A DNA stretch of 32,613 nt, from the NCBI GenBank assembly GCA_028689655.1, contig JAQVCT010000030.1:1-32613 (forward strand), given 5' to 3'. Within the stretch, counting starts at the first letter, position 1. Each line of letters starts with the position of its first letter. The position numbers and the translations under genes are program-made. Source of the stretch: Lachnospiraceae bacterium. GTDB lineage: Bacteria > Bacillota > Clostridia > Lachnospirales > Lachnospiraceae. The notes under the pieces are model-generated. The model saw only the letters and a program-made list of their open reading frames with translations, was not told the DNA's origin and searched no databases. Shown piece after piece: positions 15,005-23,646 of this stretch.

Positions 15005-16507
15005 CTAAATTCTTTCTGATGTATTCTTTTCCTTACTGCCCTTACGAATCTTCTGAAAGACTGGCCATCCAAATGCTATTACGATAAATAGTGTAAATAC
15101 GATTGTAATAGGTCTTGTAAAAATTGCCAGAAAGTTATCCGGATACATAACTGTTGTCTGTGAAATAGATTTTTCCAATAAGGAACCCAGCAAAAGTGCC
15201 AGCGCAACCGGTGACACCGGGAAATCATTTTTCTGTAGCAGATATCCCACAAATCCCGCAATAAACATCTGATATACATCAAACATATTCTTTGTAATAG
15301 AATATGATCCCACAACCGCTAAGACAACAATTGCTGTGGATAAGATGCTTTTGGGAATAATAACGATTCTACCGGCAAATTTGCAAAAAAGAATTCCTGT
15401 AAAAAACAACAGAATGTTAATCACAGCAAAGCCAACCATCATGGTATATGTCGTGGCTGCGTTGGTAGTGAAAAGCCCTGCGCCTGGCTGCATGCCATGT
15501 AAGTATAATGCACTCAAAAACAAGGCTGCCGGTGCACTTCCCGGAATTCCCAGAGATAAAAGCGGGATAAGTGATCCTCCTGTCACAGCATTATTAGCCG
15601 TTTCCGATGCAATGATACCTTCCACGCTTCCAGTTCCATACTCCTCTGGATGTTTGCTGCTCTTCTTTGCCTGATTGTAAGACAAGAAAGCTGCAATATC
15701 AGGACCTGCTGCGGGAATAATACCGATACCAATTCCAATCAGGCAAGAACGGATGAGATTCCCTATATTATGTGCAAAATCAGAAAACTTTGGTAACAGG
15801 CGTCCAACCGTAGCACATTCTACCAATTTTCCATCTGGCGTTTCCAACATCTCAAATACTTCTGGTAACGCAAAAATACCGATCAGAATAGGAACCACCG
15901 ATACGCCACTTAGCAGATTCAGTTTCCCGAAAGTAAATCTTGCATACCCATACAAGGGATCCTGGCCAATCGTTGCCAGTAAAAGTGCAAATGCTGCAAC
16001 CAAGAGCCCCTTAAAAAACTTATCTGGACTCAACATACATACTACACTAAGTCCAAAGATTGCAATCATCATAGTCTCCGGTGGTCCAACCCGAAGAGCT
16101 ACCGCTGCCAAAAGTGGAGATGCCATAAGTAGTGCAACAGCACTGGCAAACCCACCAATACTGGAAGCTGTGGTGCAAATACCCAATGCTTTTCCAGCCT
16201 CTCCTCTTTTCGTCAGCGGACGTCCCTCAAATGCAGTTGGAGCAGAGGCGGGTGTTCCCGGAATACCCAGGAGAATGGCAGGAATCGATCCCCCATAGAC
16301 ACCTCCACAATATACCCCTGACAGAAGAATCAGTGCTGTTGCCGGATTCATGCCATATGTAATTGGCAAACATACCGCAACTCCCATAGTCGCCGAGAAA
16401 CCTGGAAGTGCGCCAAAAATAATACCTACAAATAAGCCGAGAAACATAAACAGAAGATTCAGCGGCATAAAGACGCTTTGAACGCCTGCTAAAATATTCG
16501 CTAACAT
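15005..16507 (-). CDS. Tripartite tricarboxylate transporter, large membrane subunit TctA (system 1)
   Basis: A 500-residue integral membrane protein with about a dozen hydrophobic segments, the permease subunit of a TTT secondary transporter. The family signature is clear: GALPGFSATMGVAVCLP, YGGSIPAILLGIPGTPAS and, in the second half, a related NNAVTGGSLIPLLSLGIPGS. It takes up a carboxylate delivered by its periplasmic-type binding lipoprotein, here TctC at 17104-18156, using an ion gradient. An AGGAGG site precedes the ATG. It lies between TctB and the amidohydrolase, with gaps of 12-26 bases on each side. Confidence 0.95.
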   Translation of the reverse strand: MLANILAGVQSVFMPLNLLFMFLGLFVGIIFGALPGFSATMGVAVCLPITYGMNPATALILLSGVYCGGVYGGSIPAILLGIPGTPASAPTAFEGRPLTKRGEAGKALGICTTASSIGGFASAVALLMASPLLAAVALRVGPPETMMIAIFGLSVVCMLSPDKFFKGLLVAAFALLLATIGQDPLYGYARFTFGKLNLLSGVSVVPILIGIFALPEVFEMLETPDGKLVECATVGRLLPKFSDFAHNIGNLIRSCLIGIGIGIIPAAGPDIAAFLSYNQAKKSSKHPEEYGTGSVEGIIASETANNAVTGGSLIPLLSLGIPGSAPAALFLSALYLHGMQPGAGLFTTNAATTYTMMVGFAVINILLFFTGILFCKFAGRIVIIPKSILSTAIVVLAVVGSYSITKNMFDVYQMFIAGFVGYLLQKNDFPVSPVALALLLGSLLEKSISQTTVMYPDNFLAIFTRPITIVFTLFIVIAFGWPVFQKIRKGSKEKNTSERI

Positions 16508-16533
16508 TTTATTCCCTCCTAGTATAGTGTCAT

Positions 16534-17010
16534 TTAAAGCATGGACATCAGTCCCTCGAACCAGATACCAATCGGAAGGGTTACATAGAGTAGATTCTTA
16601 AAAATATAGAACATCGCAACCGAACAGATCAATGGTAAAAGGATCAGCAATAAAATATTTTTCTTTTTTTGATAAAGCAGGGATGCTGCTGCAAAAATAA
16701 TGGTTGATACAACATAACCAGCATATGGAATTAGCAAAATGTATATTAAAACCATAATTACATAGCCCGCCACACGCATGACATTTGCTTTTTCTGTATC
16801 TGTTTCCTCCGCTTCTCCCATCTGCGTCAGAACTTTCCCTGCACGAAATGCCTCGATTATCACCATCGCCAGCAATGCGAAACAGATGGCAATCAGTACA
16901 ATAGGATAAATTCTTGCCTGTGCCTGAACTTTTGGAAGCTGCGTACAAATCACAATGATAGACAATGCAAATAACCCACACATGATAAAATCACCGTATT
17001 TTTTTTTCAT
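16534..17010 (-). CDS. Tripartite tricarboxylate transporter, small membrane subunit TctB (system 1)
   Basis: A 158-residue membrane protein with four hydrophobic segments, fitting the small TctB subunit of TTT systems. The frame extends to 17031, but the ATG at 17010 (MKKKYGDFIMCG) has GGAGA seven bases upstream while the earlier one has none. TctB sequences are poorly conserved; the call rests on size, topology and position between TctC and TctA. A strong hairpin at 17060-17092 separates it from TctC. Confidence 0.9.
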   Translation of the reverse strand: MKKKYGDFIMCGLFALSIIVICTQLPKVQAQARIYPIVLIAICFALLAMVIIEAFRAGKVLTQMGEAEETDTEKANVMRVAGYVIMVLIYILLIPYAGYVVSTIIFAAASLLYQKKKNILLLILLPLICSVAMFYIFKNLLYVTLPIGIWFEGLMSML

Positions 17011-17059
17011 CTCAAATTCTCCGTTCATCATATTTCAGTATAAGATCGCCATAAGACAC

Positions 17060-17092
17060 AATTCCGTGAGCTTTCCTATGACTCACGGAATT
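17060..17092 (-). other. Intercistronic stem-loop after the TctC gene
   Basis: AATTCCGTGAG (17060-17070) and CTCACGGAATT (17082-17092) form a perfect 11-bp stem with an 11-base loop, 12 bases past the TctC stop codon. There is no U-tract on the downstream side, so it is not a full terminator. It is well placed to protect the binding-protein mRNA or reduce read-through, giving more TctC than membrane subunits, as often seen for solute-binding proteins. Confidence 0.75.
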
Positions 17093-17103
17093 GAATAAAT
17101 TAT

Positions 17104-18156
17104 CTACTTGGTAACAGCTTCCACAGCTTCTATGATACCCTCTATATTAGCATCATAAGTTTCCTGCATATAAGCTGCTGCCGCTTCTCCCACATAATTA
17201 ATTGGTGCAAATCCCCCCTCCTGAAGACTCTTCTGGAATTCAGCATTGTCTAAGACTTGCTTGCAAATGTTGTCATAGTAAGCAACAACTGCAGCATCGG
17301 CATTTGCTGGTATACAAATAGAGCGAATCTGTGAAAATGTAGTATCGTATCCGCTTTCAATCATAGTAGGGATATCTGGATAAGCTTCCATACGCTCTTC
17401 GCCCGTTACAGCGATTGGAACAATATTTTCATTGGTCTCCATCGTTGCATATTCTGACGGAAATACAGATGTTACATTGCAGTTTCCACCGGCTACTGCA
17501 GCAAGAGAGGTTGCACCACCATCAAATACCATATGTCCAAAGCTCTCTCCTGTCAGAGCTTCCATAGAAATACGTGGGTAAGTCTGTGAAGAAAATTCTG
17601 GTCCGCCCCATGTAATATTCTGATTTTTAGCAAGTTCCATTAATCCCTTTAGATCTGTAACACCAAGACTCTTATTTACGACAATAATACTTGCATCTGC
17701 TGTAAATGCACATAATTGTGTAAATGAATCAGCATTATACGCGACCCCTTCTGTGGTAAATTCATCATAATAGCTTAGATTATGAAACATACCCAGAGTC
17801 TGTCCATCTGGTTTTGCAGATGCAATTGCTGTATTTCCAATTGTACCAGATCCTCCTGTCTGATTATCTACCACAAAAGATACCCCTGCAATTTCTGTTG
17901 CATACTGTGCAAATAAACGGGCTGCCACATCCTGTCCGCCCCCTGCTCCGTAAGGGCAGATAATTGTAACTGCTCCTGATGGTTTCCAATCTGATATTGA
18001 GGCACTCTCTGACTGACTCTCCTCGGATGTATCACTTTCTGTTGTTTCCTTTTTATCATCTGTCGGGCTTGAAGCACCACCTGTACTACTTCCACATGCC
18101 ACCAGCGAGAATGCAAGTCCTACTGACAATAAACCTGTTAATACTTTTTTCATCAT
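17104..18156 (-). CDS. TctC-family substrate-binding lipoprotein (system 1)
   Basis: A 350-residue extracytoplasmic solute receptor of the TTT family. The N-terminus is a lipoprotein signal with lipobox LVAC and Cys21, followed by a Ser/Thr/Glu-rich linker to about residue 55. The mature part starts WKPSGAVTIICPYGAGGGQD, the family's usual first strand and glycine-rich substrate loop. DNQTGGSGTIGN is also characteristic. TctC proteins bind carboxylated ligands such as citrate, sugar acids or aromatic acids. It is the first gene of its operon, about 135 bases from the sigma-54 promoter start point. GGAGG lies 9 bases before the ATG. Confidence 0.95.
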   Translation of the reverse strand: MMKKVLTGLLSVGLAFSLVACGSSTGGASSPTDDKKETTESDTSEESQSESASISDWKPSGAVTIICPYGAGGGQDVAARLFAQYATEIAGVSFVVDNQTGGSGTIGNTAIASAKPDGQTLGMFHNLSYYDEFTTEGVAYNADSFTQLCAFTADASIIVVNKSLGVTDLKGLMELAKNQNITWGGPEFSSQTYPRISMEALTGESFGHMVFDGGATSLAAVAGGNCNVTSVFPSEYATMETNENIVPIAVTGEERMEAYPDIPTMIESGYDTTFSQIRSICIPANADAAVVAYYDNICKQVLDNAEFQKSLQEGGFAPINYVGEAAAAYMQETYDANIEGIIEAVEAVTK

Positions 18157-18301
18157 TTTTCATTTCCTCCATTTTTATTATTTTCTTTATAGTTTCCTTT
18201 TATCATTTTTAACGTTCCACAAAAGTCTTCTTTCATGGAGTTTCTGCGTATCCCCTCCCCTTTATTCTCTTCTCTCTCATGTGCTTATATCTATATAAAT
18301 A

Positions 18302-18317
18302 GCAATGTCCGTGCCAA
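18302..18317 (-). promoter_or_regulatory. Sigma-54 promoter of TTT system 1
   Basis: The minus strand reads TTGGCACGGACATTGC, a close match to the sigma-54 consensus with 10 bases between GG and GC. Expected start is near 18290, leaving an approximately 135-base pyrimidine-rich leader before TctC. I see no riboswitch or attenuator in that leader. Confidence 0.9.
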
Positions 18318-18420
18318 CCTTACAGTTTATAATTTTTTCTTCTCTCTTTTGTCAAATAGCGATAAATACTGGCTATTCTATGACCATAAAATATTAAAAA
18401 TCATTCCTTGGGCATTTAAC

Positions 18421-18447
18421 TGCAACATGCAATGTTGCGTGTTGCAG
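18421..18447. promoter_or_regulatory. TGCAACA-type palindromic activator site
   Basis: GCAACATGCAATGTTGC (18422-18438) is a perfect 17-base palindrome around a 3-base centre, followed at once by another TGTTGCA half-site (18440-18446). It sits about 105-145 bases upstream of the sigma-54 promoter, as expected for an enhancer-binding protein. The same half-site recurs at 20169-20186. Confidence 0.7.
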
Positions 18448-18543
18448 TCTCATTCAACAAAATGTCTTCCTGCTGAATTAATAATCTGCAAAATAATAAT
18501 ATCCTAATAGAACCTATTTATTCCCACTATTTTTCAAAAAACA

Positions 18544-18575
18544 GGATTCACATCGGCGAATACCAACGTGAATCC
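18544..18575 (-). terminator. Rho-independent terminator after the SAF-domain oxidoreductase
   Basis: GGATTCAC and GTGAATCC form the base of a stem extended by G-U and A-U pairs around a CGAATA loop. In the minus sense it is followed by CTGTTTTTTG. It ends the gene stopping at 18655. A closely similar sequence is used as the terminator at 20279-20319. Confidence 0.8.
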
Positions 18576-18654
18576 CATTTTATCCGGAACCTGTTTTACG
18601 GTCCTTTGTCTGCATTGTGATAATGGCTCTTATAGTCCGTGTCTTCTCATCTGA

Positions 18655-20025
18655 CTATGAAAGTTCCAAGCCTTTCCTATAAAGCTTATAAATATCCAGT
18701 CCTGATAGCTCCACATCATCCAGTGTTATAGGCTCTCCCTCCTTAACATCCCTTAAAAGTGTCGTTCCATTCAGAAGATAATACGGTGCAAGATTTTCTA
18801 CTTTTTTCTTCTCCAACAGTTCCGGTACAAGTCCTATGATCTCATGGTGATGTCCTGTAACCATAAGCTTTGTTCCCTTAGGCAGATTCTTCTGCGCAAC
18901 ACCAGACAGCACAGATACCTGACGACATTCAGGATGTGTTCCTATCTTCTGAAAATCACCCAGTAAGATCGTGATTGGTGATTCCAGTCCCATAAAATGA
19001 TATGGATAATAAATACACGCATATTTTTTATTGCGACTCTGCACATGTCCTTTTCCTCTTAGCATATCCCATACCTTATCATTATCACACTTCACGATAA
19101 TAAATTCTCCACCACTGAAGCTTGCTTCATCCGTTCCTCGCAGATTATAGAATACATCTACTACACCTGTCTTTTTGAGAATGCCTCCATCCTCCTCCGG
19201 AATAAAAATATCTGCAAGTTCGCTAGGTTTTGCAATGGGATAATCTAACGTAGGTCTTGCCGGGACAAGTCCTGTTACATTTGATACCAGATTCATCTCG
19301 CAGAGATCAGCGCAGATAACCTCCGTGTACTCTTCTAATAGTCTACGTCTATGTTCAAGCGTCTCAACTCCCTTAAATCTCCAGCAATCCAGCATCTCCA
19401 GGAGCTTTTTCTTAGCAGATATGCCATCCGTGTAGCTAAGTTCTCCTGTTTCTCTATCCCATACAAAATCATATTCACTGGATTTTCCTGCTGCAACAAT
19501 TTCTAATCCAAGTAACATTGCCCAAGAATAGAGATCCACCAGATTTCTTGGCTGGTCTCCATTTACCAGTGCATACACAGCATCATTTTCGATTGCAAGC
19601 TGATTCAGTGCCGGACCGCATACACTGTCTGTCTCCTTAGATACCATGTAGACATTAATTCCTCTTGTCAGAGACATGACTGCCACGTCTATGCTGACTC
19701 CAGTATTTCCAGTACACTCCACCATAGCTGTAATTCCACATTCTACGATCAAACGATAATCACGCACGACGATAATCCCATTCTCATCGACTTGATTGAT
19801 TTCTTCTCTACTTTCACATGTCACGATACAATCTTTATCATAGCCCAGCTCCAAGAGTACCTCAATGCACTCTTCCGGATGTCTGGAACACACTGCCCTC
19901 AATTCCATAAGCTTTACCTTCGGAATCTGTGCCAGTAATGTATATCCATATCCTCGTGTTGCACCAACGACTGCTACCTTTGATTGCTTTCCTGTCTGAT
20001 CTTTAAATAAATACGTATAATCCAT
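18655..20025 (-). CDS. Homoserine-dehydrogenase-like NAD(P)-binding oxidoreductase with C-terminal SAF domain
   Basis: A 456-residue cytoplasmic protein. It begins with a Rossmann fold (VAVVGATRGYGYTLLAQIP near residues 17-36), and VECTGNTG and VNGDQPRNL resemble the homoserine-dehydrogenase-like family. The last quarter contains a SAF-like segment (KNLPKGTKLMVTG, and LLRDVKEGEPITLDDVELS near the end). Proteins of this architecture occur in sugar-alcohol and sugar-acid gene clusters, but I cannot assign the reaction. Oxidation of a hydroxyl group on a sugar acid is a reasonable guess. The frame extends to 20046; the ATG at 20025 has GGAGAG upstream and is preferred. It has its own sigma-54 promoter and terminator, so it forms a single-gene unit under the island's control. 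Confidence 0.8.
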   Translation of the reverse strand: MDYTYLFKDQTGKQSKVAVVGATRGYGYTLLAQIPKVKLMELRAVCSRHPEECIEVLLELGYDKDCIVTCESREEINQVDENGIIVVRDYRLIVECGITAMVECTGNTGVSIDVAVMSLTRGINVYMVSKETDSVCGPALNQLAIENDAVYALVNGDQPRNLVDLYSWAMLLGLEIVAAGKSSEYDFVWDRETGELSYTDGISAKKKLLEMLDCWRFKGVETLEHRRRLLEEYTEVICADLCEMNLVSNVTGLVPARPTLDYPIAKPSELADIFIPEEDGGILKKTGVVDVFYNLRGTDEASFSGGEFIIVKCDNDKVWDMLRGKGHVQSRNKKYACIYYPYHFMGLESPITILLGDFQKIGTHPECRQVSVLSGVAQKNLPKGTKLMVTGHHHEIIGLVPELLEKKKVENLAPYYLLNGTTLLRDVKEGEPITLDDVELSGLDIYKLYRKGLELS

Positions 20026-20102
20026 TTTTCTCTCCTTTTGTTCCATTTTAAAAGTATGTAATCTCTAAAGACTTTCTCTTTAATGTCTATACTTAAAAAA
20101 GA

Positions 20103-20118
20103 GCAAAAGTTATGCCAA
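20103..20118 (-). promoter_or_regulatory. Sigma-54 promoter of the SAF-domain oxidoreductase
   Basis: The minus strand reads TTGGCATAACTTTTGC with the required GG-N10-GC spacing. Expected start is near 20091, 66 bases before the ATG at 20025. Confidence 0.88.
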
Positions 20119-20168
20119 CTTCTATTACCCACTATTTTCCCATATACGGTATCTAAATTTCTTTTATA

Positions 20169-20186
20169 TGCAACATGTTTGCAACA
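20169..20186. promoter_or_regulatory. Tandem TGCAACA half-sites, putative activator site
   Basis: TGCAACATGTTTGCAACA contains two direct TGCAACA half-sites 11 bases apart, one helical turn, ending about 50-70 bases upstream of the sigma-54 promoter. They match the site at 18421-18447, so both units are probably controlled by the same activator. Confidence 0.65.
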
Positions 20187-20278
20187 TTTTATATTAATTC
20201 AATACAATTTATTGCATTGAATATATTTTGTGTCTATAGTTTTGCCTTAATACAATAGCAGATCGCTTTTTATATGAA

Positions 20279-20319
20279 AACAGGATTCACATCAGCGAAT
20301 GCCAACGTGAATCCTGCTT
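20279..20319 (-). terminator. Rho-independent terminator after the Rpn-family gene
   Basis: CAGGATTCAC (20281-20290) pairs with GTGAATCCTG (20307-20316), a perfect 10-bp stem. In the minus sense it is followed by TTTTCAT. The loop region is nearly identical to that at 18544-18575, so the two terminators are copies of one sequence. Confidence 0.75.
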
Positions 20320-20329
20320 TGCCCAGAAC

Positions 20330-21280
20330 TTATTTATAGCTCTTTGATTCTTCTAATTTTTTAAGTTTCATTTTTAATGTTTTCAGCTCCCGCATTGCTG
20401 CGTCCGCTCTTTGCTTTTCCTCTTCCGCTCTTCGTTCCGCTTCCAGTGTCTTTCGGTGCTCTTCCGCAATTACTTCTTCTCTGCCCTGCTCGATCAGCAT
20501 CTGTTCCCGTTCAAATATTTTCATATATTTAACTGACACCTCCTCATCTCGCTTTACCTGTTCTACCATATCCTGAATCACCTTTAGTTCAGCATTACTG
20601 GCGTTTTGATCATTCGTATGTTCAAAATAATAAAGCAGATCCACAAGCTTCTTTTCTAAATTTCCTACTGTTCCTTTCGTATACAGAAACAATGTCTTTG
20701 CCCCATCTTCATAGGGCATATCTGGTTGTTCCAGACATTTGTTCTGCACTGTATATACCATACGTCTATATCCGAAAGGATCATATGGAGTAATCATAAT
20801 GATGACTACATTTTTCAATTTTCCGTATTCTTCCCCTGCCTGTAGGCATTTTCCATCTGCTTTTGAATGGTAGAAACGTACTCTCCTGGGTAATTGCCTG
20901 ATATTCCTGTGTTTATCGTTCTGATCCGGTTCAATATCATAAACCGTGTCCGGCTCTAATTCCGCTTCTGTGGTGCTAATCCTACCGGCATCCATAGATA
21001 AGATATCTTCTTTTGTTCCATTCTGCTCTGCTTCTTCCAGATACACGTCCATTCTAATTCCATGACAATCCGTATCACTTCCATAATAAATCTTCTGCGG
21101 AACCACTCGTAGTTCCTCAATGTCTTTTCCCGTGATAATCTTCAGCAAAATCCTGCTGAACTTCTCCGCAATTCCAGGATAGGACATCATCGTTCCAAAT
21201 AAAAAATCATCCAGTAGATTCATCTCCACCAGTCTTTTTCGTGCGTCTTCCTGACTCACTCTTTGTTTCTCAATATTCAT
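20330..21280 (-). CDS. Rpn-family PD-(D/E)XK nuclease / putative transposase-like protein
   Basis: A 316-residue protein with the pattern of the Rpn/PDDEXK recombination-promoting nuclease family. It has an N-terminal segment LLDDFLFGTMMSYPGIAEKF, then IRMDVYLEE and TVYDIEPDQ, which carry the acidic residues and glutamine expected of the nuclease core. MITPYDPFGYRRMVYTV lies in the middle and a charged coiled coil (EERRAEEEKQ-like) ends the protein. An in-frame ATG at 21301 exists, but AAGGAGG lies 4 bases before 21280, so I use that. Such genes are numerous in Clostridia and Bacteroides and are not usually tied to metabolism. It interrupts the catabolic units and is probably an unrelated passenger. 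Confidence 0.85.
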   Translation of the reverse strand: MNIEKQRVSQEDARKRLVEMNLLDDFLFGTMMSYPGIAEKFSRILLKIITGKDIEELRVVPQKIYYGSDTDCHGIRMDVYLEEAEQNGTKEDILSMDAGRISTTEAELEPDTVYDIEPDQNDKHRNIRQLPRRVRFYHSKADGKCLQAGEEYGKLKNVVIIMITPYDPFGYRRMVYTVQNKCLEQPDMPYEDGAKTLFLYTKGTVGNLEKKLVDLLYYFEHTNDQNASNAELKVIQDMVEQVKRDEEVSVKYMKIFEREQMLIEQGREEVIAEEHRKTLEAERRAEEEKQRADAAMRELKTLKMKLKKLEESKSYK

Positions 21281-21335
21281 TTTCCTCCTTCGCAGGAGCA
21301 TTCGTCAAATCTCCTGCTTATTCATATGTGATTAT

Positions 21336-21408
21336 AAGCATAGATTTTCTGAATTGAATTAGATAGATAAGATGATCTTTGAAGATCTAGAATCATAGAA
21401 ATATGCTT
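21336..21408. repeat. Imperfect inverted-repeat segment upstream of the Rpn-family gene
   Basis: AAGCATA (21336-21342) is inverted at TATGCTT (21402-21408), with TTTCT/AGAAA continuing the pairing. A GATCTT-TG-AAGATC hairpin (21374-21387) lies inside. The rest of the gap from 21281 to 21561 holds only an AATGTT-GCA-AACATT palindrome (21482-21496). I see no confident promoter. Confidence 0.4.
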
Positions 21409-21561
21409 GAAATGATTATATCATAGGATAACTATTTATCACAACCTTTTTATTGTTCTGTCTAAAAGACCTAAACGATAAAATGTTGCAAACATTACAT
21501 CTATTTTCATTATTTCTACGTATCAATAGCTTCCAAAGAATTTTCCTATTAAATGAAAGAA

Positions 21562-21604
21562 AGAGTGTGCAACTGATTTTGATCTCATCAACGTTTCACA
21601 CTCT
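21562..21604 (-). terminator. Rho-independent terminator of the TTT system 2 operon
   Basis: AGAGTGTG (21562-21569) pairs with CACACTCT (21597-21604), and inner AACTGAT/GATGAG-side bases extend the stem. In the minus sense it is followed by TTTCTTTCATTT. It begins 12 bases past the PdxA-family stop codon. Confidence 0.8.
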
Positions 21605-21615
21605 TATATAGTAAT

Positions 21616-22620
21616 TTAGTTACAAGCTACTGCTGCCATCTGGGAACACTGTTTGAGTGCATTTTCAAAAGATGCCGTAGTCACGATTCCTTTTCCTGCA
21701 ATATCATAAGCAGTTCCATGTCCACAGGTCACTACCGGAATAGGGAATCCTCCTGCTACCGTAATACCACCTTCAAAACCGATGAGCTTTAATGCAATCT
21801 GTCCCTGATCATGGTACATGGTCACGACACCATCAAATTCCTTTTTCACCAAAGCTTTATGGAACACGATATCTGATGGGAATGGTCCCATTGCATTAAT
21901 TCCATTTTTCTGTGCCTCGGCAATTGCCGGTGCGATCACATCGATCTCCTCACGACCGCAGTCTCCATTCTCACCGCAATGTGGATTCAGAGCTGCAATA
22001 CCGATACGTGGATTCTCAATGCCTGCACTTCTCAGTGTCTTATAAGACAGACGGATTGCCCTTCCAATGGTATTCAGGGTAAGATTCTCGCTTACTTTTG
22101 CAATTGGAATATGGCTCGTGGTTCTTGTGGTATACAGACCGTTGGTCACATTGATTTCTCCAAATGGTTCTGTATGTCCTAAAAGCTGTGCCAGATAGTG
22201 GTGTTCGCTCTCAAGCTTCAGTCCTGCGTCATGCATCGCTGCCTTATTCAGGGGTCCGAATACATATCCTCCGATCTTACCTGCCTGCCAAAGTTCCACA
22301 CCAAGTTTCAGCATATCCAGGCATGCCTGTCCACTTTCTACTGTTTTGGTTGCAAATGGTACAATCGCCGGGTCCAGATTCTTCTGATCCAATACAGGAA
22401 GACCCCTTTCCCAATCAATTTCATCCACATCGGACACAATTTGTAAATCCATTTTTCCACCGATCACATCTAATGCTCTCTCTAAAACTCTCACATCTCC
22501 TATGATGACCGGTCTGCAGAACTGTGCGTAATAATCGGATACTGCACATTTTGCTACAAGTTCTGGTCCAACGCCTGCTGCATCTCCCAGAAGTACGCCT
22601 ATAATTGGTTTGGTTGACAT
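21616..22620 (-). CDS. PdxA-family 4-phospho-hydroxyacid dehydrogenase
   Basis: A 334-residue enzyme of the PdxA family, NAD-dependent dehydrogenases that oxidise and usually decarboxylate 4-phosphorylated hydroxy acids. The three metal-binding histidines fall where PdxA has them: H170 (TTSHIPIAK), H214 (LNPHCGENG) and H270 (MYHDQGQIALK). GDAAGVGPE opens the protein. True PdxA makes vitamin B6 precursor, but the PdxA2 branch works in D-threonate and D-erythronate breakdown. Being the last gene of a TTT operon strongly favours a catabolic role on an imported hydroxy acid. No DUF1537-type kinase to make the phosphorylated substrate is in the window, which is a gap in the scheme. AAGGAG precedes the ATG. 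Confidence 0.9.
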   Translation of the reverse strand: MSTKPIIGVLLGDAAGVGPELVAKCAVSDYYAQFCRPVIIGDVRVLERALDVIGGKMDLQIVSDVDEIDWERGLPVLDQKNLDPAIVPFATKTVESGQACLDMLKLGVELWQAGKIGGYVFGPLNKAAMHDAGLKLESEHHYLAQLLGHTEPFGEINVTNGLYTTRTTSHIPIAKVSENLTLNTIGRAIRLSYKTLRSAGIENPRIGIAALNPHCGENGDCGREEIDVIAPAIAEAQKNGINAMGPFPSDIVFHKALVKKEFDGVVTMYHDQGQIALKLIGFEGGITVAGGFPIPVVTCGHGTAYDIAGKGIVTTASFENALKQCSQMAAVACN

Positions 22621-22659
22621 ACTACATTTCTCCTTCTTCTATGAATGTCGTTTTATTTC

Positions 22660-23646
22660 CTATTGAATTCCGTTTGCTTCCATGTATTCTTTTTCGTACT
22701 CTGTTACGAATGTTGTTGCCTCTGCTGCTCCCAGATAATTAGGGATTAATTTATTCTTTTCAATGTACTCTGTTTTCCACTGCTCTGACTCAGATACTTT
22801 TTTTAATTGTTCTGTATAGTAAGCTACTGCTGCATCGCTCATAGCTGCCGGTGCTGCAACACCTCTCCAGATAGGTACTTCAACGTTCTCATAGTCACCA
22901 ACTTCACTTAAGGTAGGTGCACTGGCAAGATTACCTGTGTATCTCTCTGTAGAAAGTGCCAATACTGGGAACAGAGAGCCTGCCTCCACATACTCGGACG
23001 CTGCTGCCGGTTTTGAGATAACGAATTCCACATGTCCGCCAAGCGCTGCTGTGATAGCATCACCTGTGGAATCATAAGTAATATATTTCATCTGATCCTG
23101 TGTTACACCGATCTCTTCGATCATTGCTTCGTATGTTGCGATATCATCACCCTTGGAACCGCCGATAACAACTGGTGTACCATTTTTAGCTGCTTCGATT
23201 GCCTCTGCGAAATCAACATATGGTGTCTGTGTACCTTTGAAAATAAGCTGTTTGTCAACTGCCATAATTGCGATGATCTTAAAATTCGCGGAACGGTTCT
23301 TTGTGTTCAATACCATTGGCATTAAATCGCCACTGTTGAATGTTAATAATGTATAATCAGCTTTCTGTCCTTTTGTATTCGCTACTTCATTTCTACCAAT
23401 TTCACCGCTTCCGTCCGTTTTGTTGGAAACAACGATTGTCTCATCTGTCATACCTTCTTTTGTCATAACATCTGCGATCATTCTGGTGTAAATATCACTT
23501 CCGCCTCCCGGGCTGCTGGTTACTGTCCAGTTAATGGTGTCCTCCGGTGTAAATGTCCCGTCTGATGCTGCCTTACTTCCACATCCTGTTACAACTGTTG
23601 CGAATGCCATAATCCCCGCTAATACTAAAGCTACCTTCTTTTTCAT
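22660..23646 (-). CDS. TctC-family substrate-binding lipoprotein (system 2)
   Basis: A 328-residue TTT solute receptor with a lipoprotein signal peptide (MKKKVALVLAGIMAFATVV, lipobox VTGC, Cys22). The mature domain begins INWTVTSSPGGGSDIYTRM, with the glycine-rich loop of the family, and SNKTDGSGEIGRN follows as in other TctC proteins. It is clearly diverged from the system 1 receptor, so a different ligand is likely. Its start overlaps the TctA stop as TAATG, with GGAGG upstream. Gene order in this operon is TctB-TctA-TctC, whereas system 1 is TctC-TctB-TctA. Confidence 0.94.
   Translation of the reverse strand: MKKKVALVLAGIMAFATVVTGCGSKAASDGTFTPEDTINWTVTSSPGGGSDIYTRMIADVMTKEGMTDETIVVSNKTDGSGEIGRNEVANTKGQKADYTLLTFNSGDLMPMVLNTKNRSANFKIIAIMAVDKQLIFKGTQTPYVDFAEAIEAAKNGTPVVIGGSKGDDIATYEAMIEEIGVTQDQMKYITYDSTGDAITAALGGHVEFVISKPAAASEYVEAGSLFPVLALSTERYTGNLASAPTLSEVGDYENVEVPIWRGVAAPAAMSDAAVAYYTEQLKKVSESEQWKTEYIEKNKLIPNYLGAAEATTFVTEYEKEYMEANGIQ

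Noticed and set aside
20330..21280. Active transposon with terminal repeats around the Rpn-family gene
   Set aside because: No matching terminal inverted repeats or target duplications flank the gene. The palindromes at 21336-21408 have no partner at the other end.
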